Source: Bradyrhizobium sp. 199
GTDB taxonomy: Bacteria; Pseudomonadota; Alphaproteobacteria; Rhizobiales; Xanthobacteraceae
NCBI RefSeq assembly: GCF_023073355.1
Contig: NZ_JADPJI010000002.1
Coordinates: forward strand, 558,001 to 622,000
Direction of reading: 5' to 3'
DNA length: 64,000 nucleotides
Part shown: in pieces, positions 1 to 8,111 of the stretch
Numbering within the stretch: the first letter of the stretch is position 1
Layout: each line of letters opens with the position of its first letter
Program-made: the position numbers and the translations under genes
Notes under the pieces: generated by a model
What the model was told of the DNA's origin: nothing
The model's input: the letters and a program-made list of their open reading frames with translations, nothing else
Database searches by the model: none

Positions 1-495
1 CTCGAGCCGCGCGAGACCGAGACGCGGCGCATGCACGCGCTCGCCGAATACGGCCTGATGCATGTGAAGCTCTATGAGGATATCGCCCGCTTCGGCCACA
101 TCGCGACCGCCTATGCCTATCCGGTGAAGGTGAACGCGCGCTACGTGATGGATCCCTCGCCGACGCCGAAATTCGACAATCCCAAGATGGACAATTGCCC
201 GGCGCTGCAACTCTTCGGCGCCGGCCGCGAGAAGCGCATCTATGCGATCCCGCCCTATACGAAGGTGGTGTCGCTCGATTTCGAGGATCATCCGTTCGAG
301 CCGTATCGTTTCAACGCGCCCTGCGCGCTGTGCGGCGCGGAGAATTCCTATCTCGACGAGATCGTCACCGACGACAAGGGCAGCCGCATGTTCGTCTGCT
401 CGGACACCGACTATTGCGAGGGCCGCCAGACCGCCGGCCATCACGGCAGCCTCAGCGCCGCGCCGTACAAGGAGAAGGCGGGCTCACATGGTTGA
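1..495 (+). CDS. phnJ: PhnJ, carbon-phosphorus lyase catalytic subunit (C-terminal part)
   Basis: This is the radical-SAM enzyme that cleaves the C-P bond of ribosyl-1-phosphonate 5-phosphate, within the PhnGHIJ complex in the cytoplasm. The reading frame is open from base 1, so the N-terminus lies outside the window; about 164 residues are visible. The cysteine pattern C-x2-C-x21-C-x5-C near residues 108-139 of the visible part has exactly the spacing of the family's [4Fe-4S] ligands and thiyl-radical cysteine (E. coli C241, C244, C266, C272). The stop codon overlaps the start of phnK by 8 bases, indicating translational coupling in a phn operon. Confidence 0.95.
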   Translation, partial: LEPRETETRRMHALAEYGLMHVKLYEDIARFGHIATAYAYPVKVNARYVMDPSPTPKFDNPKMDNCPALQLFGAGREKRIYAIPPYTKVVSLDFEDHPFEPYRFNAPCALCGAENSYLDEIVTDDKGSRMFVCSDTDYCEGRQTAGHHGSLSAAPYKEKAGSHG

Positions 496-1315
496 TCAAG
501 ACTTGGTCGGTCAAGACTTGGCTGATGTCGATGCCCTTGAAAACGACCAGCCGTTGCTGGCCGCGACGTCTCTCAGCAAATCCTTCGGCCGCATCGCCGC
601 CTGCCGCGAGGTGTCGTTCGCGCTGTATCCCGGCGAGGTGCTGGCGATCGTCGGCGAGTCCGGCTCGGGCAAATCGACGCTGCTTCAGCTCCTCTCGGGT
701 CAGCTGGCGGCCAGCGGCGGCCATGTATCCTACCGGATGCGCGACGGTGTCGCTCGCGATCTCGCCACGCTCGGCGAAGCCGAGCGGCGCTTTCTGTTCC
801 GCACCGATTGGGGCTTCGTGCATCAGGATCCCGCCCAAGGCCTGCGCATGGCGGTGTCGGCCGGCGCCAATGTCGGCGAGCGGTTGATGGCGGTGGGGTG
901 GAATCACTATGGCCGCATCCGCAACGCCGCGTCGGACTGGCTGACGCGCGTCGAGATCGACGTCGCCCGGATCGACGATGCGCCCCGCACCTATTCCGGC
1001 GGCATGCGCCAGCGCCTCCAGATCGCCCGCAACCTCGTCACCGAGCCGCGGCTGGTGTTCATGGACGAGCCGACCGGCGGCCTCGACGTGTCGGTTCAGG
1101 CACGCCTGCTCGATCTCCTGCGCAGCCTCGTGGCCGAGCTGCACCTCGCCGTCATCATCGTCACCCACGATCTCGCGGTGGCACGCCTCTTGTCGCACCG
1201 CGTGATGGTGATGAAGGGCGGCAGCGTCATCGAGACCGGGCTCACCGACCAGGTGCTCGACGATCCACGCGAGCCCTATACGCAACTCCTCGTCTCCTCG
1301 ATTCTGCCGCCATGA
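488..1315 (+). CDS. phnK: PhnK, C-P lyase ABC-type ATPase subunit
   Basis: A 275-residue ABC ATPase that in E. coli binds the PhnGHIJ core; it is not thought to act as a transporter. Visible motifs are Walker A GESGSGKST (about residues 55-63), a signature YSGGMRQRLQIARN, Walker B LVFMDEPTGGLD and the switch histidine in VTHDLAV. The ATG at 488 lies inside the end of phnJ. The first 20 or so residues are acidic and unlike the conserved domain, so a slightly later start is possible. The TGA stop shares bases with the ATG of phnL (ATGA), so phnJKL are translationally coupled. Confidence 0.95.
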   Translation: MVDQDLVGQDLADVDALENDQPLLAATSLSKSFGRIAACREVSFALYPGEVLAIVGESGSGKSTLLQLLSGQLAASGGHVSYRMRDGVARDLATLGEAERRFLFRTDWGFVHQDPAQGLRMAVSAGANVGERLMAVGWNHYGRIRNAASDWLTRVEIDVARIDDAPRTYSGGMRQRLQIARNLVTEPRLVFMDEPTGGLDVSVQARLLDLLRSLVAELHLAVIIVTHDLAVARLLSHRVMVMKGGSVIETGLTDQVLDDPREPYTQLLVSSILPP

Positions 1316-2019
1316 GCATTGCAATGACCGCCATGATCGATATCGCCGACGCCAGGAAGACCTTTACCATGCACCTGCAGGGCGGCATCCAGCTGCCCGT
1401 CGTCAGCGGCGTGACCTTCCAGGTCAATCCCGGCGAGTGCGTCGTGCTGTCGGGACCGTCAGGCGCCGGAAAATCGTCGATCCTGAAGATGATCTTCGGC
1501 AATTACCGCTGCGATTCCGGCCGCATCGGCATCCACCACCGCGGCGCGCTGATCGATCTTGCCGCCGCCGAGCCGCGCCAGGTGCTCAACGTCCGCCGCT
1601 CGACCATCGGCTATGTCAGCCAGTTCCTGCGGGCGGTGCCGCGCGTGGCCACCGTCGACGTCGTCGCCGAGCCGCTGGTCGCTGCCGGCATGGCCCGCGC
1701 CGACGCAAAGGCCCGCGCCGGCGAGTTGCTGCATCGCCTCAACATCCCTGAGCGGCTCTGGCAGCTTCCGCCCGCGACCTTCTCCGGCGGCGAGCAGCAG
1801 CGGGTCAACATCGCCCGCGGCTTCATCTCGGATCTGCCCATCCTGCTGCTCGACGAACCGACCGCCTCGCTCGATGCCGCCAACCGCACTGTGGTGGTCG
1901 AGCTTGTCGCCGAGAAGAAGCGCCAGGGCGTCGCCATGGTTGCCATTGTCCACGAAGACGAAATCCGCCATCTGATTGCCGACCGTATCGTCGACGTCAC
2001 CAGCTTTGCCGCGGCCTGA
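1312..2019 (+). CDS. phnL: PhnL, C-P lyase ABC-type ATPase subunit
   Basis: A 235-residue ABC ATPase of the C-P lyase machinery, which assists formation of the phosphonate-nucleotide intermediate by the PhnGHIL assembly. Walker A is GPSGAGKSS, the signature is FSGGEQQRVNIARG and Walker B is ILLLDEPTASLD. The start overlaps the phnK stop through ATGA; other in-frame ATGs at 1324 and 1333 are possible but the coupled start fits the operon. It is followed after 11 bases by phnM with its own Shine-Dalgarno sequence (GAAGGA). Confidence 0.95.
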   Translation: MSIAMTAMIDIADARKTFTMHLQGGIQLPVVSGVTFQVNPGECVVLSGPSGAGKSSILKMIFGNYRCDSGRIGIHHRGALIDLAAAEPRQVLNVRRSTIGYVSQFLRAVPRVATVDVVAEPLVAAGMARADAKARAGELLHRLNIPERLWQLPPATFSGGEQQRVNIARGFISDLPILLLDEPTASLDAANRTVVVELVAEKKRQGVAMVAIVHEDEIRHLIADRIVDVTSFAAA

Positions 2020-2030
2020 AGGAATTGGAC

Positions 2031-3185
2031 ATGAACGCCCCGAAGGATATCGTGATCGCCAATGCCAGGATCGTGCTGGCGGACCGGGTGATCGAAGGGG
2101 GCTGGCTTGCTCTTGCCAACGGCCGCATTGCCGAGATCGGCGAGGGCAGGGCGCCTGCGGGTGCGGAGAATGCCGGCGGCGATTTGATCATGCCGGGCCT
2201 GATCGAGCTCCACACCGATCATCTCGAAGCCCACTACGTGCCGCGGCCTAAAGTGTTCTGGAATCCGGTCGCGGCCGTGATCTCCTATGACGGCCAGCTC
2301 GCGACCTCAGGCATCACCACGGTGTTCGATTCGCTCCGGGTCTGGCGCGAGGATGGCGCCGAGGAGGTCGACGGCCGTGCCGGCGTGCTCGCCGCCGCGA
2401 TCACCACCGCGCGCGATGCCAGCCTGCTGCGCGCCGACCACTACCTGCATCTGCGCTGCGAAATCCCGATGCCGAGCGTGGTGGAGGAGGCCAAGGAGTT
2501 GATCGACCGTCCCGACGTCAAGCTGATGTCGCTGATGGATCACACCCCCGGCCAGCGCCAGTTCCGCGATGAGGTCAAGCTGCGCGATTATTACCGCGGC
2601 AAGGGCGGTGGCAAGACAGACGCCGAGCTCGACGAGCTGTTCGCAAAGCGTTTCGAATATCAGAAGGCCTATGCGGCTACCAACATGCGTGCGATCGTGG
2701 CGCTGGCGCAGGCCTACAAGATCCCGCTCGCAAGTCATGACGACACTACCGACGAGAACGTCGCGGACGCCGTGCGCGACGGCGTCGCCGTGGCGGAATT
2801 TCCGACCACGCTGGAGGCCGCGCGCGGCTTGCATGAGGCGGGCATCGACATCCTGATGGGCGCACCGAACGTCGTGCGTGGCGGCTCGCATTCCGGCAAC
2901 ATCGCCGCGGTCGATCTTGCCCGCGAAGGCCTACTCGATATCCTGTCGTCGGATTACATCCCGTCGAGCCTCTTGATGGGTGCGCTGCAGCTGCCCGAGC
3001 ATGTGCCGGCCACCAGCCTTCCCGCCGCGATCCGCACGGTGACGAAAGCGCCCGCCGAGGCGGTTGGCTTCACCGACCGCGGCGAGGTCGCGATCGGCAA
3101 GCGCGCCGACCTCATTCGCGTGCACGTCGCCGGCAGCGTTCCGGTCGTCCGCAGCGTCTGGCGCGTAGGAAGCCGCGTCGCATGA
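2031..3185 (+). CDS. phnM: PhnM, alpha-D-ribose 1-methylphosphonate 5-triphosphate diphosphatase
   Basis: A 384-residue metal-dependent hydrolase of the amidohydrolase superfamily. It removes pyrophosphate from ribosyl-phosphonate 5-triphosphate to give the substrate of PhnJ. The metal-binding motif is visible in LIELHTDHLE near residue 60, and the C-terminal part carries the usual DYIPSSLL segment. The ATG at 2031 is preferred over an in-frame TTG at 2025 because GAAGGA lies at a suitable distance before it. The stop overlaps the start of phnN (ATGA). Confidence 0.95.
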   Translation: MNAPKDIVIANARIVLADRVIEGGWLALANGRIAEIGEGRAPAGAENAGGDLIMPGLIELHTDHLEAHYVPRPKVFWNPVAAVISYDGQLATSGITTVFDSLRVWREDGAEEVDGRAGVLAAAITTARDASLLRADHYLHLRCEIPMPSVVEEAKELIDRPDVKLMSLMDHTPGQRQFRDEVKLRDYYRGKGGGKTDAELDELFAKRFEYQKAYAATNMRAIVALAQAYKIPLASHDDTTDENVADAVRDGVAVAEFPTTLEAARGLHEAGIDILMGAPNVVRGGSHSGNIAAVDLAREGLLDILSSDYIPSSLLMGALQLPEHVPATSLPAAIRTVTKAPAEAVGFTDRGEVAIGKRADLIRVHVAGSVPVVRSVWRVGSRVA

Positions 3186-3778
3186 GCGAGACCGCGACCA
3201 TGGCACAGGACGCGGCAGGCGGGATCGGACCCGGGCGGCTCGTGCTCGTGGTTGGCCCCAGCGGCGCCGGCAAGGACACGCTGCTGCGACTAGCGCGGGC
3301 AGCGTGCGTCGATGACCCCAGCGCCGTCTTTCCGCGCCGTGTGGTGACGCGCGAATCCACCGCCGACGAGGACAACATCGCGGTGACGTCAGACGAATTC
3401 CGCCGCGCGCGCGAGCACGGCGATTTCGCGGTGCATTGGGAGGCGCACGGGCAGTCCTATGCGTTGTCGACCGAGATCGACGACGATATCCGCGCCGGAC
3501 GCACCGTCGTCGTCAACGTCTCGCGCACGGTGATCCGCGCACTTCGCCGGACCTATGCGAATGTCGTGGTGGTCGCGGTCACGGCGCCGCCGGAGGTGTT
3601 GGCGCAGCGGCTTGCCGCGCGCGCGCGGCACAGCGACGGCAACATCGCCGAACGCCTCACCCGCAGTGTCGTTGAGGCCTCTGCGGCTGCCGATGTCACC
3701 ATCCTCAATGCCGGCAGCGCGGACTATCATAGCCGCCAGCTTCTGCGCGTGATCAGGAACCAGGGCTGGCAGGAATAG
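3182..3778 (+). CDS. phnN: PhnN, ribose 1,5-bisphosphate phosphokinase
   Basis: A 198-residue P-loop kinase of the guanylate-kinase-like fold. It phosphorylates ribose 1,5-bisphosphate, the C-P lyase sugar product, to PRPP. The P-loop is VVGPSGAGKDTLLR at about residues 21-34, and the guanylate-kinase-like R-RVVTRES segment follows. It is coupled to phnM by a 4-base overlap and is the last canonical phn gene here. The length matches the usual 180-200 residues. Confidence 0.93.
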   Translation: MSETATMAQDAAGGIGPGRLVLVVGPSGAGKDTLLRLARAACVDDPSAVFPRRVVTRESTADEDNIAVTSDEFRRAREHGDFAVHWEAHGQSYALSTEIDDDIRAGRTVVVNVSRTVIRALRRTYANVVVVAVTAPPEVLAQRLAARARHSDGNIAERLTRSVVEASAAADVTILNAGSADYHSRQLLRVIRNQGWQE

Positions 3779-3800
3779 CCGGCACAACCAGGAGAACGGA

Positions 3801-4412
3801 ATGTCGGTGATCGAAACGGTCGAACAGCTGGAGGCCATCTACGGCGTCGCCAATGATGCCTCGACCGTGAAAGTCGCCGACCATGTCACGCCGCTCTATC
3901 GGGTCTTCATCGAGAAAGCGCCGTTCGCGGCGCTCGCCACCATCGGATCGGAAGGGGTCGATTGCTCGCCGCGCGGCGATCTGCCCGGCTTCGTCCGTAT
4001 CCACGATCCCAAGACGCTGATGCTGCCGGATCGCCGCGGCAACAATCGCGCCGATTCCCTGCGCAACATCGTGCGCGATCCCAGGGTGTCGCTGATGTTC
4101 CTGATTCCTGGCTCCGGCAATGCCACCCGTGTCAACGGCCGCGCGCATCTGTCGGTCGATCCCGAACTGCTGGCCTCGTTCAAGGTCGAGGGCAAGGCGC
4201 CGCGCAGCGTCATCGTGATGAAGGTCGACGAGATCTACTTCCAGTGCGCCCGCGCCATCGTCCGCTCCGACCTCTGGAATCCCGACAAGCGCGTCGATCC
4301 GAAGACGCTGCCGACGCCCGGTCAGATCCTCGCCGAAATGAGCGCGAACAAGGTCGGCGGCGAAGAGTACGATCGCGCCTGGCCGGCACGTGCGGCAGCG
4401 ACGATGTGGTGA
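3801..4412 (+). CDS. Pyridoxamine 5'-phosphate oxidase-family (FMN split-barrel) protein
   Basis: A 203-residue protein of the PNPOx-like flavin-binding split-barrel group, related to the MSMEG_1061-type branch. The barrel core is seen in APFAALATIGSEGVDCSPRGD and LMLPDRRGNNRADSLRNI, a segment that typically contacts the FMN phosphate. A GGAGAACGG ribosome-binding region precedes the ATG. It starts 22 bases after phnN on the same strand and is probably co-transcribed, but it is not a known C-P lyase component; its substrate cannot be told from sequence. A detoxifying flavin reductase or heme/F420-binding role are alternatives. Confidence 0.8.
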   Translation: MSVIETVEQLEAIYGVANDASTVKVADHVTPLYRVFIEKAPFAALATIGSEGVDCSPRGDLPGFVRIHDPKTLMLPDRRGNNRADSLRNIVRDPRVSLMFLIPGSGNATRVNGRAHLSVDPELLASFKVEGKAPRSVIVMKVDEIYFQCARAIVRSDLWNPDKRVDPKTLPTPGQILAEMSANKVGGEEYDRAWPARAAATMW

Positions 4413-4421
4413 GAGTTGTTT

Positions 4422-4573
4422 CCCTCTCCCCCTTGTGGGAGAGGGTGGCTCGCGGCGATAGCCGCGGGACGGGTGAGGGGTTTCTCTCCACGAGCTCGTC
4501 TAGCAGTTGTTGCTGACGATAGAACCCCTCATCCGGCGCTTCGCGCCACCTTCTCCCACAAGGGGAGAAGGGA
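4422..4573. repeat. Interspersed palindromic repeat, CCCTCTCCC type
   Basis: Two hairpin halves in opposite orientation lie between convergent genes. The first is CCCTCTCCC-CCTTGT-GGGAGAGGG at 4422-4445, followed by GGGTGAGGGG. The second runs CCCCTCATCC...TTCTCCC-ACAAGG-GGAGAAGG up to 4573. This pattern is a common intergenic element in Bradyrhizobium and may serve as a bidirectional transcription stop. Related hairpins occur at 13683-13705 and 48368-48395. Confidence 0.7.
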
Positions 4574-4592
4574 AAGCAGCACCATTCTCGCC

Positions 4593-5324
4593 CTAATTAA
4601 ACGCCATCCCGCCGCTCAGTGCGACCGTCTGCCCGGTCATGTAGGCATTGTCGACCAGCAGCATCACCGCTTTCGCCACCTCCTCCGCCGTGCCGAAGCG
4701 GCCAAGCGGGATGCGGCTGACGAGCTGCGGTTGGCCACTCATCATGTCGGTCTCGATCAGCGACGGCGCCACTGCGTTGACGGTGACGCCGTCCTTCACC
4801 AGCCGTGCCGCATAGCCGCGCGTCAGGCCCTCCAGGCCAGCCTTGGACGCGTTGTAGTGCGGTCCGATGGAGCCGGCGCCGCGCGCCGCACCGGAGGAGA
4901 TATTGACGATGCGGCCCCATTTCTTCGCGCGCATCGTCGGCAGAACCGCCTGGGTGCACAGGAAGACGGATTTCAGGTTGACCAGAATGGTGCGGTCGAA
5001 ATCGTCTTCAGTCAGGTCGTCGATGCCACGAGTGATGGCGATGCCGGCATTGTTGACGAGGATGTCAATGGAGCCGAGCTCGTTCGTGACTCGTTCGATC
5101 ATGCCTGCCACGGCTTCGCGACGCGATACGTCGGCAGTGATGGCGGTGGCGCGGCCGCCGCGCTTGCCGATCTCATCCGCCAGTTGCTCGGCCTGGCCGA
5201 CCCGCTCGCGGCAGTTGATCGCCACGGCCGCGCCGGCTGCGGCCAGCGCGCGGCAGACTGCAGCGCCGATTCCGCGCGAGCCGCCGGTGACGAGTGCCGT
5301 GCGTCCCCTCAGATCATCCGTCAT
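4593..5324 (-). CDS. SDR-family oxidoreductase (FabG-like)
   Basis: A 243-residue classical short-chain dehydrogenase/reductase. The cofactor loop is TGGSRGIG at residues 13-20, the NNAG motif follows near residue 90, and the catalytic Ser and YxxxK are in NISSG and YNASK. An Asn-Cys-Arg after beta2 and the absence of an acidic residue there suggest NADP(H). It resembles 3-oxoacyl-ACP reductases, but it stands alone on the reverse strand with no fatty-acid genes nearby, so a dedicated ketoreductase on another substrate is more likely. The start has a CAGGGAGATCC region just upstream. Confidence 0.88.
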   Translation of the reverse strand: MTDDLRGRTALVTGGSRGIGAAVCRALAAAGAAVAINCRERVGQAEQLADEIGKRGGRATAITADVSRREAVAGMIERVTNELGSIDILVNNAGIAITRGIDDLTEDDFDRTILVNLKSVFLCTQAVLPTMRAKKWGRIVNISSGAARGAGSIGPHYNASKAGLEGLTRGYAARLVKDGVTVNAVAPSLIETDMMSGQPQLVSRIPLGRFGTAEEVAKAVMLLVDNAYMTGQTVALSGGMAFN

Positions 5325-5583
5325 GACTGGATCTCCCTGTCATTTGTTGACTATGGAGCGGACAGTACCACGGCCGGATGGGCACCGGCGTTGAACTCAT
5401 CGCGAGAGGAATTCGTTTGTCTGCGGTCGCGCCCGGGAAAAGTGCCGGTGCGCGGCAGTGGCAAATATGGATAGCCATTTCATTGACCGAATGGGCTAAA
5501 CGCTCGATGTTTGCAGCATCGAAACTGCTCATGGAGCCGAAGCCGCAACATGACCGCCAGCGCAATCGGAACGGCGTGCATAC

Positions 5584-5941
5584 GTGCATGACGCGGCGCT
5601 GTTTCTCGGCGGCCACCGGCCAAACGCCTTCTACATCGCCGGCACGGACTTCGTCGAAAAGTATCCTTCTAGTGGCAAATCTCAACGCGAGTTTAGCCTC
5701 CGAAGGCGTGTGGGCGGAATCTCACCATGACGAGGTCGCAAAAGCCCAGGCCGAAGCGACGGGCGTCGACAGCGAAGCGATCCGCCGCTTTGTCAATCGC
5801 TCCACCTATCGCGTGGTGCCGCTGGACGCGGAAGTGAACAACAGCCAGCAGGCCGTCGCCGACCGGTTTGCAAAACTTGGCCTGATTCCGAAGCCGGTCA
5901 ACGTCTCCGACATCGTCTGGAAGTGGACGCCAGGTTCCTGA
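5584..5941 (+). pseudogene. Remnant of an aliphatic sulfonate ABC transporter substrate-binding protein (SsuA-like)
   Basis: Only the C-terminal third is present and it is frameshifted. From 5584 one frame reads HDAALFLGGHRPNAFYIAG then TDFVEKYP, typical of SsuA-type binding proteins. After about 5665 the homology continues in another frame as WAESHHDEVAKAQAEATGV, then YRVVPLD and KLGLIPKPVNVSDIVWKW to the stop at 5941. An upstream TGA at 5551 closes the first frame and no signal peptide or N-terminal lobe is found. The broken gene ends 6 bases from a convergent hydrolase gene. It indicates a lost sulfonate uptake locus next to the phosphonate genes. Confidence 0.75.
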
Positions 5942-5947
5942 CAGAGC

Positions 5948-6730
5948 TCAAGCTTTCAGCGCCATCAGCAGTTCATCGGGGCGCTCGGCCATGATCATGT
6001 GACCGGCGCCCGGCACCACGACAGTCTTTGCGTGCGGGATTGCGGCCGCGAGCGCCTTGCCGGCTTTCGCCGGCGTCATCATGTCTCCTTCGCCGAGGAT
6101 GAGAGTCGTGGGAACCGTCACGCTCGCGGCCGCTTCAAGCGCATTCGCGTAAGCATTGCAGGCCGACAAATCCCTGAACAGCACGCCCGGCTCGCAAGCC
6201 TTCAGCACCGCCTGCGCGCCGCCATGCATCCACAGGCCCGGCGCGAGGCTGCCGCCGAGCTCCGCGTTGAAGCCGAGGCCCCAGATCGAGACCATGTCGA
6301 GTGCGTCCTGGTTGTTGGCCTCGGCCGCCTTCAACAGATCCGGGCCAACCGTCATTGTCGCGGCAGTGCCGATCAGGCTCAGCGCGGAAACCTTGTCCGG
6401 ATGTTGCGCGGCGGTCTCCAGCGAGATCAGCGATCCCATGGAATGACCGATCAGATGCGCCTTCGTAGCTCCGGCCGCATCGAGCAACGCCGCGGTCCAG
6501 TCGGCCATCTCGGCGATGCTGCCGAGCGAAGGCCCGCTCGAGCGGCCATGGCCGGGCAAATCAGGCGCCAGCACGCTAAAGCCGTGATGAGCGAACCAGC
6601 GCGTATGCAGCGCCCAGGCCGAATGATCGAAGCCGGCGCCGTGGATGAAGACGACCGCGGGCAGGGATTTGTCGAAGTCGCGGCCGCCGGTTGCGACAAA
6701 CACATCAAGGCCGTTGACGGAGAGCTTCAT
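5948..6730 (-). CDS. Alpha/beta hydrolase
   Basis: A 260-residue alpha/beta hydrolase. The nucleophile is Ser97 in GHSMGS, the acid is probably Asp216 in LGEGD and the base His244 in GAGHM; the oxyanion-hole segment is FIHGAGFDHSAW near residues 29-40. It follows the sulfhydrylase gene metY on the same strand with only 4 bases between stop and start, so the two are very likely co-transcribed. It is too short and differs too much to be the homoserine acetyltransferase MetX; a lactonase, esterase or C-C bond hydrolase is possible. Confidence 0.88.
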   Translation of the reverse strand: MKLSVNGLDVFVATGGRDFDKSLPAVVFIHGAGFDHSAWALHTRWFAHHGFSVLAPDLPGHGRSSGPSLGSIAEMADWTAALLDAAGATKAHLIGHSMGSLISLETAAQHPDKVSALSLIGTAATMTVGPDLLKAAEANNQDALDMVSIWGLGFNAELGGSLAPGLWMHGGAQAVLKACEPGVLFRDLSACNAYANALEAAASVTVPTTLILGEGDMMTPAKAGKALAAAIPHAKTVVVPGAGHMIMAERPDELLMALKA

Positions 6731-6734
6731 GGTG

Positions 6735-8030
6735 TCAGACCTTTTGCGAGATGCGCAGCGCTTGGGCGAGATCGTCGATGATGTCGCTCGCCGTCTCGAT
6801 GCCGACCGACAGCCGCACCAGCTCCTCGCCGATGCCGGCGTCCCTGAGCTGTTCGGCGTCCATCTGCTGATGCGTGGTCGAAGCCGGGTGGATCACCAGC
6901 GTCTTGGCGTCGCCGACATTGGCGAGATGGCTGATCATGCGCAGGGATTCGATGAACTTGCGGCCCGCGGGCCGTCCGCCCTTGATGCCGAAGGAGATGA
7001 TCGAGCCGGCGCCGCGCGGCAGGAGCTGCTTTGCGAGCTGATAGTCCGTGTGCGTCTCCAGCGAGGGATGCAGCACCCAATCCACGGCCTTGTTGGACTT
7101 CAGGGCTTCCAGCACGAGGTGCGTGTTCTGCATGTGGCGGTCCATGCGCACGCCCAGCGTCTCGACGCCCTGCAGCAGCTGGAACGCATTGGTCGGCGAC
7201 AGGCAGGCGCCGAAATCGCGCAGCCCTTCGGTGCGCGCGCGCATGATGAAGGCGGCTGTGCCGAACTGCTCGTCGAAGACGATGCCGTGATAGCCGCCAT
7301 AAGGCTCGGTGAGCACGGCGAACTTGCCGGACCGGCGCCAATCGAAACGGCCGCCATCGACAATGGCACCGCCGATCGCGATGCCGTGGCCGCCGATCCA
7401 TTTGGTCGCCGAATGCATCACGATGTCGGCGCCCAGTTCGATCGGACGGCTGAGATAGGGCGTGGCAAAGGTGTTGTCGATCAGCAGCGGAATCTTCGCG
7501 TCATGCGCGATGGCCGCCACCTTTGGAATGTCCAGCACCTCGAGGCCGGGATTGCCGATGGTCTCACCGATCACCAGCTTCGTGTTCGGCTTGATGGCGC
7601 TGCGGAACGCGTCGAGATCGCGCGGCTTGACGAAAGTGGTGGTGATGCCGAAGCGCGGCAGCGTGTGCGCCAGCAGGTTGATGGTGCCGCCATAGAGCGA
7701 GCTCGACGCCACGATGTGATCGCCGGCGTTGAGGAGTGTCGCGATGGCCAGATGCAGTGCGGCCATGCCGCTCGCGGTGCAGATCGCGCCGACGCCGCCC
7801 TCCAGCGCCGCGAGCCGCTCCTCCAGCACGCCGGTGGTCGGATTGGAGATGCGCGTATAGATGTGGCCGGCGCGCTCCAGATTGAACAGCGCAGCCGCAT
7901 GATCGGAGTCCTGAAACACGTAGGACGTGGTCTGGTAGATCGGCACCGCGCGGGCCCCCGTCGCGGGGTCCGGATGCTGGCCCGCATGCAGGCTCAGGGT
8001 CTCGAAGGCGGGCGGTTTTGGCGCGGGCAT
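6735..8030 (-). CDS. metY: O-acetylhomoserine aminocarboxypropyltransferase (sulfhydrylase)
   Basis: A 431-residue PLP enzyme of the Cys/Met metabolism family. It replaces the acetyl group of O-acetylhomoserine with sulfide (or methanethiol) to give homocysteine (or methionine). The PLP lysine is Lys210 in HSATKWIGGHG; SSSLYGGT, the DNTFATP segment and SVGIE near the end are family hallmarks. The length near 430 fits MetY rather than the roughly 390-residue cystathionine enzymes. GAGG lies 6 bases before the start. An alpha/beta hydrolase gene follows directly. No SAM riboswitch could be recognised in the 80 bases upstream. Confidence 0.92.
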   Translation of the reverse strand: MPAPKPPAFETLSLHAGQHPDPATGARAVPIYQTTSYVFQDSDHAAALFNLERAGHIYTRISNPTTGVLEERLAALEGGVGAICTASGMAALHLAIATLLNAGDHIVASSSLYGGTINLLAHTLPRFGITTTFVKPRDLDAFRSAIKPNTKLVIGETIGNPGLEVLDIPKVAAIAHDAKIPLLIDNTFATPYLSRPIELGADIVMHSATKWIGGHGIAIGGAIVDGGRFDWRRSGKFAVLTEPYGGYHGIVFDEQFGTAAFIMRARTEGLRDFGACLSPTNAFQLLQGVETLGVRMDRHMQNTHLVLEALKSNKAVDWVLHPSLETHTDYQLAKQLLPRGAGSIISFGIKGGRPAGRKFIESLRMISHLANVGDAKTLVIHPASTTHQQMDAEQLRDAGIGEELVRLSVGIETASDIIDDLAQALRISQKV

Positions 8031-8111
8031 GCGTGGCCTCGTTGGTCGGTCGGCGGAGGCGGCTCTTGTGCCACAAAATGACGGGGAACGTCAGCCCATT
8101 GACAGCGACGC

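Noticed and set aside
8031..8111. Possible SAM-II riboswitch upstream of the metY gene
   Set aside because: Only a small hairpin (TGACG-TTCCC-CGTCA on the reverse strand) could be formed; the conserved SAM-II pseudoknot elements were not found.
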